From Treponema sp. (GTDB lineage Bacteria > Spirochaetota > Spirochaetia > Treponematales > Breznakiellaceae), in NCBI GenBank assembly GCA_031258265.1, contig JAIRNB010000267.1:1-23172 (forward strand): a stretch of DNA of 23,172 nt, in the 5' to 3' direction. A program made the position numbers and the translations under genes. Of this stretch, positions 1 through 6,662 are shown piece after piece. Below the pieces are notes generated by a model that had not been told where the DNA came from, made no database searches, and worked only from the letters and a program-made list of their open reading frames with translations. The first letter of the stretch is position 1. Each line of letters begins with the position of its first letter.

Positions 1-16
1 TCCAGGACAGGGTAAT

Positions 17-352
17 TTATTTGGCCTTTGCCGCTATAAAGGTCCAAACCGAATTTGTGTTTTTATCGATCCATGTCTCAAGAATCATCACGTTTACCAA
101 TTCACCTTCACTTTTTGTAACATTACCCGTCAATTTACCACCGTCCACATCGACAACTTCATTGAAAACCATTATCGACAGCATCGGCAAAAGTGAAACA
201 ATTGCGGCCTCGTAGGAAGCCGTGTATGTTTTTTGAAACGATCCCTTGTTCCCTGAATATCCCACCCCTGCCAAAAAACCAGGAATATCGGCGTTATGGT
301 CCTTAACCCAGATGGGGACACCATTTTCGATGCCTTTTCCCCGATCGCCGTC
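17..352 (-). pseudogene. Truncated hypothetical protein, possibly LPP20-like
   Basis: The frame is open for 111 codons and ends in TAA. It is preceded directly by an in-frame TAA (353-355) with no ATG anywhere in the open part. The only possible starts are a TTG at 274 and a GTG at 265, neither with a Shine-Dalgarno. The translated PIWV motif, then GVGYSGN, then an alanine-containing helical stretch and a beta-rich tail vaguely recall the soluble LPP20-like domain of spirochaete and epsilonproteobacterial lipoproteins. The signal peptide and N-terminus are missing, and an AT-rich patch sits exactly at the break. I infer a 5'-truncated remnant. It could instead be a short intact gene using TTG. 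The family assignment is weak. Confidence 0.45.
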
Positions 353-567
353 TTATATCAAATTTATATCAAATATTATATATATTTATATCTTATATGT
401 CAATAGATATTACAAGAAAATGTATCAATATTGATATAATTTGAGGGTGTTGAATTTTCCACGCTGGGCGAGGTTTTCGTGCAGCCGGCACTATATATGG
501 TATGTTTGTCTTAATACACACTAGATATAGCGTACTGTTGGGAATTGTCTACCTGCATTAATACAAG
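353..567. other. AT-rich intergenic patch with palindrome and TATAAT
   Basis: This stretch separates the gene remnant from the plus-strand XRE regulator. Bases 353-445 are far richer in A+T than the rest of the window and carry repeated TTATATC and ATATCAAA words. A 14-bp perfect palindrome, TATCAATATTGATA, lies at 423-436, and a TATAAT hexamer (435-440) overlaps its right end on the plus strand. No convincing -35 box sits 17 nt upstream of it. The palindrome overlapping a possible -10 is what an autoregulating XRE protein would use, but this is inference. No coding potential was seen. Confidence 0.4.
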
Positions 568-882
568 ATGAGCCTGGAAAAACTGGTAATCGACAATATC
601 AAGCGGATCCGAAAAGAGAAAAGAATAACGCAGGAAAAACTGGCCGAAGCCTGCAATACCGCTACCAGCTATATAGGCTTGATGGAAACCTATCGCCACG
701 CGCCGAAACTTTCGACCATCGAAAAGATAGCCCATGCCCTGGAAATTGAACCCATTGTCCTATTCCGGGCCCCCCGGCCATCTTCGGATTCGGAGCGCGA
801 GGCGGAAATGTCCCGCCTAAAAACTTCTATCCTCAACGCCATCGAACAGGAACTTGACCATATTTTACGTTCACAAATTTAG
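568..882 (+). CDS. XRE-family (Cro/CI-type) helix-turn-helix regulator
   Basis: The product is a 104-residue DNA-binding protein. Residues 8-62 form a canonical XRE helix-turn-helix: an RIRKEKRITQEKLAEA stretch (helices 1-2), a recognition-helix region around TSYIGLMETYRHAPKLS, then a LSTIEKIAHALEI closing helix. The C-terminal 35 residues are charged and probably helical (SEREAEM...LDHILRSQI), perhaps for dimerisation. The ATG has no clear Shine-Dalgarno, only ATACAAG before it. It is one of very few plus-strand genes here and stands alone between repeat-rich spacers, as stand-alone regulators from mobile or restriction-type loci often do. No partner toxin, methylase or phage gene is visible, so its target is unknown. 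Confidence 0.85.
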   Translation: MSLEKLVIDNIKRIRKEKRITQEKLAEACNTATSYIGLMETYRHAPKLSTIEKIAHALEIEPIVLFRAPRPSSDSEREAEMSRLKTSILNAIEQELDHILRSQI

Positions 883-907
883 GGCACCGGTAGAACTTCA
901 TTTTTTT

Positions 908-993
908 AAGAGGCTTTCAAGTTCAGTGGAACTTAGGGGGGGCAGCCGGGTTTCTGAAAAAGTTAGATATTGGACTTGTTCAAGAACCCGGTT
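908..993. repeat. Intergenic inverted-repeat element with CCGGGT core
   Basis: The gap between the XRE gene and the zinc-ribbon gene (883-1140) has no coding signal but is full of inverted repeats. AAGTTC (919-924) pairs with GAACTT (929-934) across a 4-nt loop. CCGGGTT (946-952) pairs with AACCCGG (985-991) across about 32 nt, and CTTGTTCAAG lies inside the right arm. Another AACCGGGTT lies at 1113-1121. The words AAGAGGCTTTC (908-918) and, on the minus strand, an AACCGGGT-CTTG-AACAAG block recur in the garR/rpsL gap (18396-18431). This suggests a dispersed intergenic repeat family. Confidence 0.45.
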
Positions 994-1021
994 AGCTCTC
1001 TCACAAGTCTTCCAAAAACCA

Positions 1022-1057
1022 CGGAATTCTAACAAAATCCGCGTTTTTTGTTGTTTT
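1022..1057 (+). terminator. Possible intrinsic terminator for the XRE gene
   Basis: CGGA (1022-1025) can pair with TCCG (1038-1041), with partial extension through TT/AA, followed at once by CG and a T-rich run (TTTTTTGTTGTTTTT). The stem is short and A+T-rich, so this is a weak candidate. It is about 140 nt beyond the XRE stop. No convincing terminator was found on the minus strand for the end of the alpha operon. Confidence 0.3.
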
Positions 1058-1140
1058 TAAGCGGTTGTTATTCAAAACTAAAGCCAATCCCACAACCTTC
1101 TAGGGATCATTCAACCGGGTTATTTTCGCATAAGCCCTTA

Positions 1141-1329
1141 TCAGCTTGGGACAAGACTCCTTTTACCGTGTTTAATGGCAGCCCGGCAAGTTTTGCAGAT
1201 CTTCACCTTTAATCCGCCGGACTCCTGCTCATATAGAATTTTAACATTACTCCGTTTACATACCGGACATTCTCCCCTGCCCTGGGATACCAGAGTCCGG
1301 ATTCCCTTACCTCTATGCGCCTTCGACAT
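1141..1329 (-). CDS. Small four-cysteine zinc-ribbon protein, function unknown
   Basis: This 62-residue basic protein has CPVC at 21-24 and CKTC at 45-48, the spacing of a treble-clef or ribbon zinc site. The N-terminus (AHRGKGIRT) and C-terminus (KHGKRSL) are strongly basic, which suits RNA or ribosome binding. It is the last gene of the ribosomal cluster, 9 nt after rplQ, with a GGGGA Shine-Dalgarno 7 nt before ATG, so it is very probably co-transcribed and translated. It resembles cysteine-containing small ribosomal proteins in size and composition, but I recognise no named family. A role in ribosome assembly or translation is inferred only from location and charge. Confidence 0.75.
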   Translation of the reverse strand: MSKAHRGKGIRTLVSQGRGECPVCKRSNVKILYEQESGGLKVKICKTCRAAIKHGKRSLVPS

Positions 1330-1338
1330 ACCAGTCCC

Positions 1339-1791
1339 CTATTTAGATTCCGCCGCATTCGCGGTTTTCTTATTTGCGGCCTTCGTTTTAGCCTTCGCGT
1401 CCTTCTTCGCTTTCTTATCGTTTTCGATGTCCAATTTGTAATCCACCAGCTCCAGAATGACCATCTCCGCCGCATCTCCCTGCCGCTCGCCAAGCTTGAT
1501 GATCCGGGTATAACCACCGGGCCTGTCCTTCATCCGCGGACCAATATTGGTAAAAAGTTTGGCCACCATCCCTTCATCATACAAGCGGCTGGAGACGATA
1601 CGCCGGTTATGAACCGAATCCTCTTTAGCGCGGGTAATAAGCTTTTCCGCACTGCGCCGAATTTCCAAGGCCTTTGCCTTGGTTGTTCTGATCCGCTCAT
1701 GGTGAAACAGGGAAGTTACCATACTACGGTGAAGGGCCTTGCGATGGGCCGAAGTCCGTTCAAGGGGGTTAAAGCCTCTTCTATGCTTCAT
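1339..1791 (-). CDS. rplQ: 50S ribosomal protein L17
   Basis: L17 of the large subunit lies near the exit tunnel. The start MKHRRGFNPLERTSAHRKAL is the family hallmark, and the RRI-YDEGMVAKLF and GGYTRI-K-GERQGDAAEM segments follow as expected. It is 150 residues against about 127 in E. coli. The surplus is a lysine/alanine-rich tail (KKAKKDAKAKTKAANKK) that is probably disordered. The gene starts 11 nt inside the end of rpoA, so its translation is likely coupled to the alpha subunit. This rpoA-rplQ overlap is the normal end of the alpha operon. Confidence 0.97.
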   Translation of the reverse strand: MKHRRGFNPLERTSAHRKALHRSMVTSLFHHERIRTTKAKALEIRRSAEKLITRAKEDSVHNRRIVSSRLYDEGMVAKLFTNIGPRMKDRPGGYTRIIKLGERQGDAAEMVILELVDYKLDIENDKKAKKDAKAKTKAANKKTANAAESK

Positions 1792-2836
1792 CTTCTACTT
1801 CCTTTTGCGGGGCAACCCTTACTGCCCTTTTAAGCTGGCTGACATCCGTAATCCCCAGGCTCAAATTCCATTCCTTGAGCTTTTCCTTAATTTCCTGGAG
1901 GGATTTCTTTCCAAAATTCCGGGTCTTAGCAATATCGTCTTCGGTTTTCCGCGTCAACTCCCCAATGGTCTTGATATTGGCGTTTTTAAGACAGTTGGAA
2001 GATCGCACCGATAGTTCCAGCTCCTCGACGGGGGTATTGAGAATCTGCCGGACCCGTTCATCATCCTCATCAAAATCTTCATCGGAACCAAAAGAATTTT
2101 CATCAAAATTTATGAATACCGAAAAATGATCCTTGGCGATTTTCGCCGCTTCCGCCAGGGCGTCATCGGGCCTTACGGTACCATCGGTCCAGACCTCCAA
2201 AACTAGTTTATCGTAGTCCGCCCGCTGTCCTACCCGTGTGGGCTCTACGGCGTACTTAACCTTTTTGACAGGGGAAAAAATAGCATCCAGGGGAATAGTG
2301 CCAATCACATCCACATAACGTTCATTAACCTCAGACGGCACATACCCCCGGCCAAGATCAATCTGGATTTCAACCTCCAACTTAGCATTATCCATCAGGG
2401 TCATCACATGCTGACCGGTACTCAATACCTCCACCTGTCCTGTCCGGGCAAAATCATCACTCTTGATTCCTCCCTTGCCCGACCATTCATAGAGAAGTAT
2501 GTCCTGCTCCGTACCTTCGGGAAGCTTAAGACGGATCTGTTTAAGGTTGTTTATAACTTCCAAGGTATCTTCTACCACATTGGGGATTGTCTCAAACTCG
2601 CTGGACACGATATGCGCCGTCCCCGCTTCATTGTAAGAGGCGACTTTAATCGCCGTAATCGCATACCCCTGAATAGACGAAAGGAGAACCCTGCGAAGAG
2701 TATTACCTACTGTTGTACCGAATCCCGGTTCAAAAGGAGCGGCAATAAATTTACCGTAATTCTGCTTCAGATCACCATGCTCAAAGGTAATACCTTTAGG
2801 ACGTTTGAATCCTTTAAGAAGGTTCTTTCGGGCCAT
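1781..2836 (-). CDS. rpoA: DNA-directed RNA polymerase subunit alpha
   Basis: The alpha subunit seeds RNA polymerase assembly and contacts UP elements and activators. The 351 residues comprise the N-terminal dimerisation domain (GTTVGNTLRRVLLSSIQGYAI and the GYVP-E segment) and a C-terminal domain (VEELELSVRSSNCLKNANI and NFGKKSLQEIKEKL) joined by an acidic linker (DEDFDEDDERV). I chose the ATG at 2836 because AAGGAG lies 5 nt before it. An in-frame GTG two codons upstream overlaps that Shine-Dalgarno and is unlikely to be used. The rpsD stop is part of the same TAAGGAG sequence, so the genes are closely coupled. Confidence 0.98.
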   Translation of the reverse strand: MARKNLLKGFKRPKGITFEHGDLKQNYGKFIAAPFEPGFGTTVGNTLRRVLLSSIQGYAITAIKVASYNEAGTAHIVSSEFETIPNVVEDTLEVINNLKQIRLKLPEGTEQDILLYEWSGKGGIKSDDFARTGQVEVLSTGQHVMTLMDNAKLEVEIQIDLGRGYVPSEVNERYVDVIGTIPLDAIFSPVKKVKYAVEPTRVGQRADYDKLVLEVWTDGTVRPDDALAEAAKIAKDHFSVFINFDENSFGSDEDFDEDDERVRQILNTPVEELELSVRSSNCLKNANIKTIGELTRKTEDDIAKTRNFGKKSLQEIKEKLKEWNLSLGITDVSQLKRAVRVAPQKEVEDEA

Positions 2837-2845
2837 GGCCACTCC

Positions 2846-3481
2846 TTACTTAGAATATAATTCAACAATCATCTGTTCCTTGATATCCGCCAAATCGGTA
2901 ATATCACTGCGACGCGGCGCAGCAAGGAACTTGCCTTTTAATGCGTCAGGGTCCAACTGCAGCCAGGGCATAACCCCGGACTTGCCATATTCCTTCAACG
3001 CATCTTTAAAAACCGCCAGTCCTTTGCTGGCTTCTATAACAGAAATTTCATCCTCCGGTTTGACCAAATAAGAAGGGATATTAACCCGTTTCCCATTTAT
3101 CGCCACATGACCATGGAGTACAAGCTGCCGGGCCTGACTCCGGGAAGAAGCCAGGCGAAGCCGGTACACCACATTATCCAAACGGCGCTCCAGAAGTACA
3201 AAAAGATTTTCACCGGTGATCCCGGTCATGCGGAGGGCTCTCTCAAAAAACAGGCTGAACTGCCTCTCCTGCATTCCGTAGATCCTCTTGAGTTTCTGCT
3301 TTTCCCTGAGCTGAATACCATAATCAGAACGCTTACCCGCCCGTCCCTTGGGATCTTTCCCCGGGGCCGGCCGTTTTCTATTGATCGGGCACTTATCGCT
3401 CTTACAACGATCCCCCTTAAGCATCAGTTTTTTCTGCTCAGCCCGGCACATTCGGCACACCGGCCCGATATATCTAGCCAT
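2846..3481 (-). CDS. rpsD: 30S ribosomal protein S4, zinc-binding form
   Basis: S4 nucleates assembly of the 30S body and in several bacteria represses its own operon. The 211 residues include the S4 RNA-binding domain (LERRLDNVVYRLRLASSRSQARQ, then GHVAINGKRVNIPSY). Cysteines at 9, 12, 26 and 31 form the C-X2-C-X13-C-X4-C site of the zinc-dependent (C+) S4 type. E. coli S4 lacks this motif. The start has AAGGGGG about 7 nt upstream. It lies between rpsK and rpoA as usual for the alpha operon. Confidence 0.98.
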   Translation of the reverse strand: MARYIGPVCRMCRAEQKKLMLKGDRCKSDKCPINRKRPAPGKDPKGRAGKRSDYGIQLREKQKLKRIYGMQERQFSLFFERALRMTGITGENLFVLLERRLDNVVYRLRLASSRSQARQLVLHGHVAINGKRVNIPSYLVKPEDEISVIEASKGLAVFKDALKEYGKSGVMPWLQLDPDALKGKFLAAPRRSDITDLADIKEQMIVELYSK

Positions 3482-3501
3482 TACATTCCCCCTTAACAGG
3501 C

Positions 3502-3885
3502 CTATATGCGGCGGGTTTTCCGCGGCCGACAGCCGTTATGCGGAATCGGCGTCACATCATTAATAGATTTCACCTTAATACCCAGCACCCCCAACTGCCG
3601 AATAGCCGACTCCCGGCCAATTCCCGGGCCCTTAACATACACATGGACTTCCCGTAAGCCTGCCTGCATTGCCTTTTGGGCCGCGGTTTCCGTCACAGTC
3701 TGGGCGGCAAAGGGAGTTGATTTTTTAGCTCCGCGGAATCCAAGCCCGCCGGAACTGGCCCACGAAACCGCATTCCCCATCAAATCGGTAATAGTAACAA
3801 TGGTATTGTTGAAAGTAGCCTGAATGTATACATTCCCTTCATATACCGACTTCTTTTCTTTCCGCTTCTTGGTATTAGCAGCCAC
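3502..3885 (-). CDS. rpsK: 30S ribosomal protein S11
   Basis: S11 forms part of the 30S platform near the anti-Shine-Dalgarno cleft. The 127 residues contain YEGNVYIQATFNNTIVTITD, the WASSGGLGFRGAKKSTPFAAQ core, and the C-terminal IPHNGCRPRKTRRI found almost unchanged in all bacteria. I chose the GTG start at 3885 because GGAGG precedes it by 5 nt and the protein then has the normal length and start (AANTKKRKEKK). The frame stays open to an ATG at 3930, but that version would add 15 residues unlike S11. Confidence 0.96.
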   Translation of the reverse strand: MAANTKKRKEKKSVYEGNVYIQATFNNTIVTITDLMGNAVSWASSGGLGFRGAKKSTPFAAQTVTETAAQKAMQAGLREVHVYVKGPGIGRESAIRQLGVLGIKVKSINDVTPIPHNGCRPRKTRRI

Positions 3886-3950
3886 TCTATCCTCCGTAGC
3901 CAAAGGTCCAAGCGCCGCACTAGGCGCCACATTCTGAACCGTTCAGCCTG

Positions 3951-4316
3951 CTATTTCTTTTTCCCGGCAACCGTCTTTTTCTTGCCTTTGCGGGTACGGG
4001 CATTCGTCCTGGTCCTCTGGCCCCGGAGAGGCAGCCCTTTGCGGTGGCGCAGACCCCGGTAACAGCCAATATCCATCAATCGCTTAATATTCAGGGCAAT
4101 CTCGGTACGCAGACGGCCTTCAACCTTGTAATCACCCTCGATAATCTGCCGCAGTTCATTCAACTCTTCCTGGCTAAGATCGTTGATCTTCCGCTGGGGA
4201 TCGAGTTTTGCCTTTTCACAGATTGCATCCGCGCTGGCTCTGCCAATCCCATAGATATAGGTCAGAGCGATATTCGTATGCTTATTCGGGAGGTCCACCC
4301 CCACTAAACGCGCCAT
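3951..4316 (-). CDS. rpsM: 30S ribosomal protein S13
   Basis: S13 sits in the 30S head and touches the P-site tRNA and L5. The 121-residue product has MARLVGVDLPNKH, the helix-two-turn-helix region YIYGIGRASADAICEKA, and the basic tail RGQRTRTNARTRKGKKK. AGGAG precedes the ATG by 6 nt. A strong hairpin (4332-4351) ends just before this ribosome-binding site. This is the position of the S4-binding translational operator in E. coli, although the E. coli pseudoknot itself is not evident here. Confidence 0.97.
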   Translation of the reverse strand: MARLVGVDLPNKHTNIALTYIYGIGRASADAICEKAKLDPQRKINDLSQEELNELRQIIEGDYKVEGRLRTEIALNIKRLMDIGCYRGLRHRKGLPLRGQRTRTNARTRKGKKKTVAGKKK

Positions 4317-4331
4317 AGCAACTCCTGTTTG

Positions 4332-4351
4332 GTACGGCCCCAGGACCGTAC
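4332..4351 (-). promoter_or_regulatory. Hairpin upstream of rpsM, possible autoregulatory site
   Basis: GTACGG and CCGTAC form a perfect 6-bp stem. Read as RNA on the minus strand, one G-U and one more G-C pair extend it to 8 bp, leaving a 4-nt loop. It lies in the 71-nt rpmJ-rpsM gap, about 10 nt before the rpsM Shine-Dalgarno, and no T-run follows it, so it is not an intrinsic terminator. A regulatory role is inferred from position. Confidence 0.4.
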
Positions 4352-4387
4352 AGTTACAGCGAACTCATAATAAAATCTCATAATCGA

Positions 4388-4501
4388 TCATCCCTGCTTC
4401 TGTTTATGCTTGGGATTCTGACAAATAATACGGATTATCCCATTTCGTTTGATAACCTTGCATTTGTCACAGATCGGCTTTACACTGGTACGGACTTTCA
4501 T
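4388..4501 (-). CDS. rpmJ: 50S ribosomal protein L36, zinc-binding form
   Basis: The gene encodes 37 residues beginning MKVRTSVKPICDKCKVIKRN and ending KHKQKQG. Cys11, Cys14, Cys27 and His32 form the C-X2-C-X12-C-X4-H zinc site of L36, which organises 23S rRNA near L16. AAGGAG lies 7 nt before ATG. It is separated from secY by 98 nt containing a good promoter, so it appears to be the first gene of an independently expressible alpha operon. In E. coli it follows secY directly. Confidence 0.96.
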   Translation of the reverse strand: MKVRTSVKPICDKCKVIKRNGIIRIICQNPKHKQKQG

Positions 4502-4556
4502 CCCTTTACTCCTTGCTATTCCCCTAACAATCTTGAAAAATTACGGGTAAATACTT

Positions 4557-4585
4557 ATTAGACCCGATTTTGGCGCCTCCGTCAA
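4557..4585 (-). promoter_or_regulatory. Sigma70-type promoter for rpmJ and the alpha operon
   Basis: On the minus strand TTGACG (4580-4585) and TCTAAT (4557-4562) are separated by exactly 17 nt. Each matches the consensus at 5 of 6 positions. The predicted start lies about 50 nt before the rpmJ ATG. It is located in the 98-nt non-coding gap after secY, where a promoter would be useful. A GGCGCC repeat flanks the -35 box. Confidence 0.65.
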
Positions 4586-4599
4586 TCCGGCGCCTTCTT

Positions 4600-5967
4600 C
4601 TATAGGTTCCGCCCCCGAAGCCGGCCCCGCCGGGTAAGCCCATCGTGGTGGTGCATTTTAAGCAGCCCCTCAACCTGGCTCATGGTATCCAGGTCTACAC
4701 CGACCAGGATCAGCAGGGAAGTACCCCCCATCAGGTAGGAAATCGATGAGGGAAACCTAAAAACCAACTGGATAATAGTCGGAGTAACCGCAATTAAGGC
4801 CAAGTACAGGGAACCGGGCAGGACAATCCGGTTAAGTATCTTGGTCAGGTACTCCTCAATCCGTTCCGTCCGGATGCCGGGTATGGAACCCCCATTTTCC
4901 CGAATTTGCTTGGCTATCTCAATGGGGTTAAGGCTCACCTGGGTATAAAAATATGCAAAAAAGATAATAAGAAGCACATACAGGATATTATAGAGGGGGC
5001 CCCGGGGATTCAGCGCCTGGGATACCACCAGGGACACGGTACTCAGCCAGGGCCAGGGCATACTTCCGCTCATATTAGAGGCAATCTGCAAAGGAAAAGT
5101 AAGGATCGTAGAGGCGAAGATTACCGGAATAACACCCGACGGGTTGATCTTAAAAGGAATATAGGTATTCTGGGCGCCGTACATCCGGCGGCCCACCACC
5201 CGTTTGGCATAATTAACCTGTATCTTCCGCTGGCCCTGTTGCTCAAAGACCACCAGGGCGACCACCGCCACAAAGACCACAAACACCACAATCACGGAAA
5301 CCAGGTTAAGGTCCCCGTTCCGTACCCCCCGGCCCAGCTCATAAAGGGCCTGGGGCAGACGAGCCACGATACCGGCAAAAATGAGAAGGGAAATCCCATT
5401 TCCAATTCCCCGCCGGGTGATCTGTTCACCGACCCACATAAGAAACATGGTTCCGGTGGTTACTGTCACGATAGCTATAAAACCAAAGAGGAATATTTCC
5501 CTTCCCCCGGGAAGGCTGGGAAAAAGAAGAACATTATAACCCCTGTTGATTATATACCGGGCATATTGGATAACGGCGAAAGCCTGGATGATACACACCC
5601 CCACCGTACCCAGCCGCTGGTAGCTCTGTATCTTTTTCCGTCCCCCCTCTTCCTGGGATATTTTTTTAAGGCTGGGAAACACAATCAGAAGAAGCTGCAT
5701 GATGATCGACATGCTGATATAAGGCATGATCCCCAGCATGAACACGGAAAAATTAGAGAAAGCGCCGCCGGCAAATAAATCCAGGTAGTCTACGATTGGA
5801 TTACCGGAATTCGCTTCGGCAAGAATATAGGCGGAAAGCACCCGTGCGTTGATCCCCGGGATGGGAAGCACCGCCCCAATACGGAACACCACCAGCATCA
5901 AACTGGTGAAGAAGATCCGTTCCCGCAGTTCTTTTACTCTAAAAATACCAATCAATGGATTAGCCAT
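4600..5967 (-). CDS. secY: Protein translocase subunit SecY
   Basis: SecY is the channel of the Sec translocon in the inner membrane. It works with SecE and SecG and with SecA or the ribosome. The 455 residues have the usual ten hydrophobic segments, the first at about 18-38. Family motifs are visible: PIPGIN after TM1, LDLFAGGAFSNFSVFMLGIMPYISMSIIMQLL around the plug and TM2, QRKIQVNYAKRVVGRRMYG in the cytosolic loop, NPIEIAKQIRENGGSIPGIR in the C5 loop, and a basic tail. It starts 3 nt after rplO, whose stop overlaps the weak Shine-Dalgarno. It closes the spc operon without adk or map behind it. Confidence 0.98.
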   Translation of the reverse strand: MANPLIGIFRVKELRERIFFTSLMLVVFRIGAVLPIPGINARVLSAYILAEANSGNPIVDYLDLFAGGAFSNFSVFMLGIMPYISMSIIMQLLLIVFPSLKKISQEEGGRKKIQSYQRLGTVGVCIIQAFAVIQYARYIINRGYNVLLFPSLPGGREIFLFGFIAIVTVTTGTMFLMWVGEQITRRGIGNGISLLIFAGIVARLPQALYELGRGVRNGDLNLVSVIVVFVVFVAVVALVVFEQQGQRKIQVNYAKRVVGRRMYGAQNTYIPFKINPSGVIPVIFASTILTFPLQIASNMSGSMPWPWLSTVSLVVSQALNPRGPLYNILYVLLIIFFAYFYTQVSLNPIEIAKQIRENGGSIPGIRTERIEEYLTKILNRIVLPGSLYLALIAVTPTIIQLVFRFPSSISYLMGGTSLLILVGVDLDTMSQVEGLLKMHHHDGLTRRGRLRGRNL

Positions 5968-5970
5968 GGA

Positions 5971-6441
5971 TTATTCCTGCTTTTCGGGCATCTTGCCGCC
6001 GCCCAAGGAAACTGATCCTCCGGCTTTTTCAATTTTCTCTTTTGCGGCCGCGGAAACCAAGGAGACCGCAAAGGTAAGATTCTTGGTTATGTCCCCGTTG
6101 CCAAGCACCTTAACCGGGGCGGTTCCCTTTACGAGTCCTTTCTTAATCAGGCTTTCAAGATTCACGGTCTCCGAAGCCCCGTAACACCTCTCGATCTCCC
6201 CCAGGTTGACAATTTGCACTTCTTTCTTAAAGGGATAATTGGAAAAACCCCGCTGCGCCAAACGACGGTACAGGGGCATTTGGCCGCCCTCAAAACCTAT
6301 ATAGGTCTTCCCGCCCGACCGGGATTTTTGCCCCTTGTTTCCCTTGCCTGCGGTAGTACCGCGGCCTGACCCCTGACCACGGCCTACAATCCGTTTCTTT
6401 TTATTAGCGCCTTCGGGGGCATGTAAATTAAAATCATGCAT
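5971..6441 (-). CDS. rplO: 50S ribosomal protein L15
   Basis: L15 is a large-subunit assembly protein. The 156 residues begin MHDFNLHAPEGANKKKRIVG, followed by the glycine/arginine/lysine-rich extended arm (GQGSGRGTTAGKGNKGQKSR) and the FEGGQMPLYRRLAQRGF motif, all diagnostic. The C-terminal globular part (LESLIKKGLVKGTAPVKVLGNGD) is normal. It lies between rpmD and secY as in other spc operons. The C-terminus is somewhat longer and glycine-rich. Confidence 0.97.
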   Translation of the reverse strand: MHDFNLHAPEGANKKKRIVGRGQGSGRGTTAGKGNKGQKSRSGGKTYIGFEGGQMPLYRRLAQRGFSNYPFKKEVQIVNLGEIERCYGASETVNLESLIKKGLVKGTAPVKVLGNGDITKNLTFAVSLVSAAAKEKIEKAGGSVSLGGGKMPEKQE

Positions 6442-6466
6442 TTCTATCTCCTCACTCCAGCCACCC

Positions 6467-6658
6467 TTAAGCGTTAGGAAGCTCTTCCACGGAAACCAGA
6501 TGGGAAACCCTTTTCACCATGCCCCGCACGGCGGGAGTCGCCTCAAGTTCATTTGTCGAACCAATTTTCCGCAGCCCCAGGGAACGTACCGTTGCCCTCT
6601 GTTTAGGGAGGGCTTTAATGACGCTCCGGGTCAAGCGAATCCGAATTTTCTGCGCCAT
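6467..6658 (-). CDS. rpmD: 50S ribosomal protein L30
   Basis: The gene encodes 63 residues with the L30 ferredoxin-like pattern: KIRIRLTRSVIKALPKQRATVRSLGLRKIGS, then the VRGMVKRVSHLVSVEE end. It is the normal bacterial length (about 60). It starts 4 nt after rpsE and is followed by rplO after 25 nt, the conserved S5-L30-L15 order. Confidence 0.96.
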   Translation of the reverse strand: MAQKIRIRLTRSVIKALPKQRATVRSLGLRKIGSTNELEATPAVRGMVKRVSHLVSVEELPNA

Positions 6659-6662
6659 ACCA

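Noticed and set aside
4906..5778. 290-codon plus-strand open frame opposite secY
   Set aside because: It lies wholly antisense to a clearly recognised gene, has low-complexity histidine/glycine/lysine composition, and has no ribosome-binding site.
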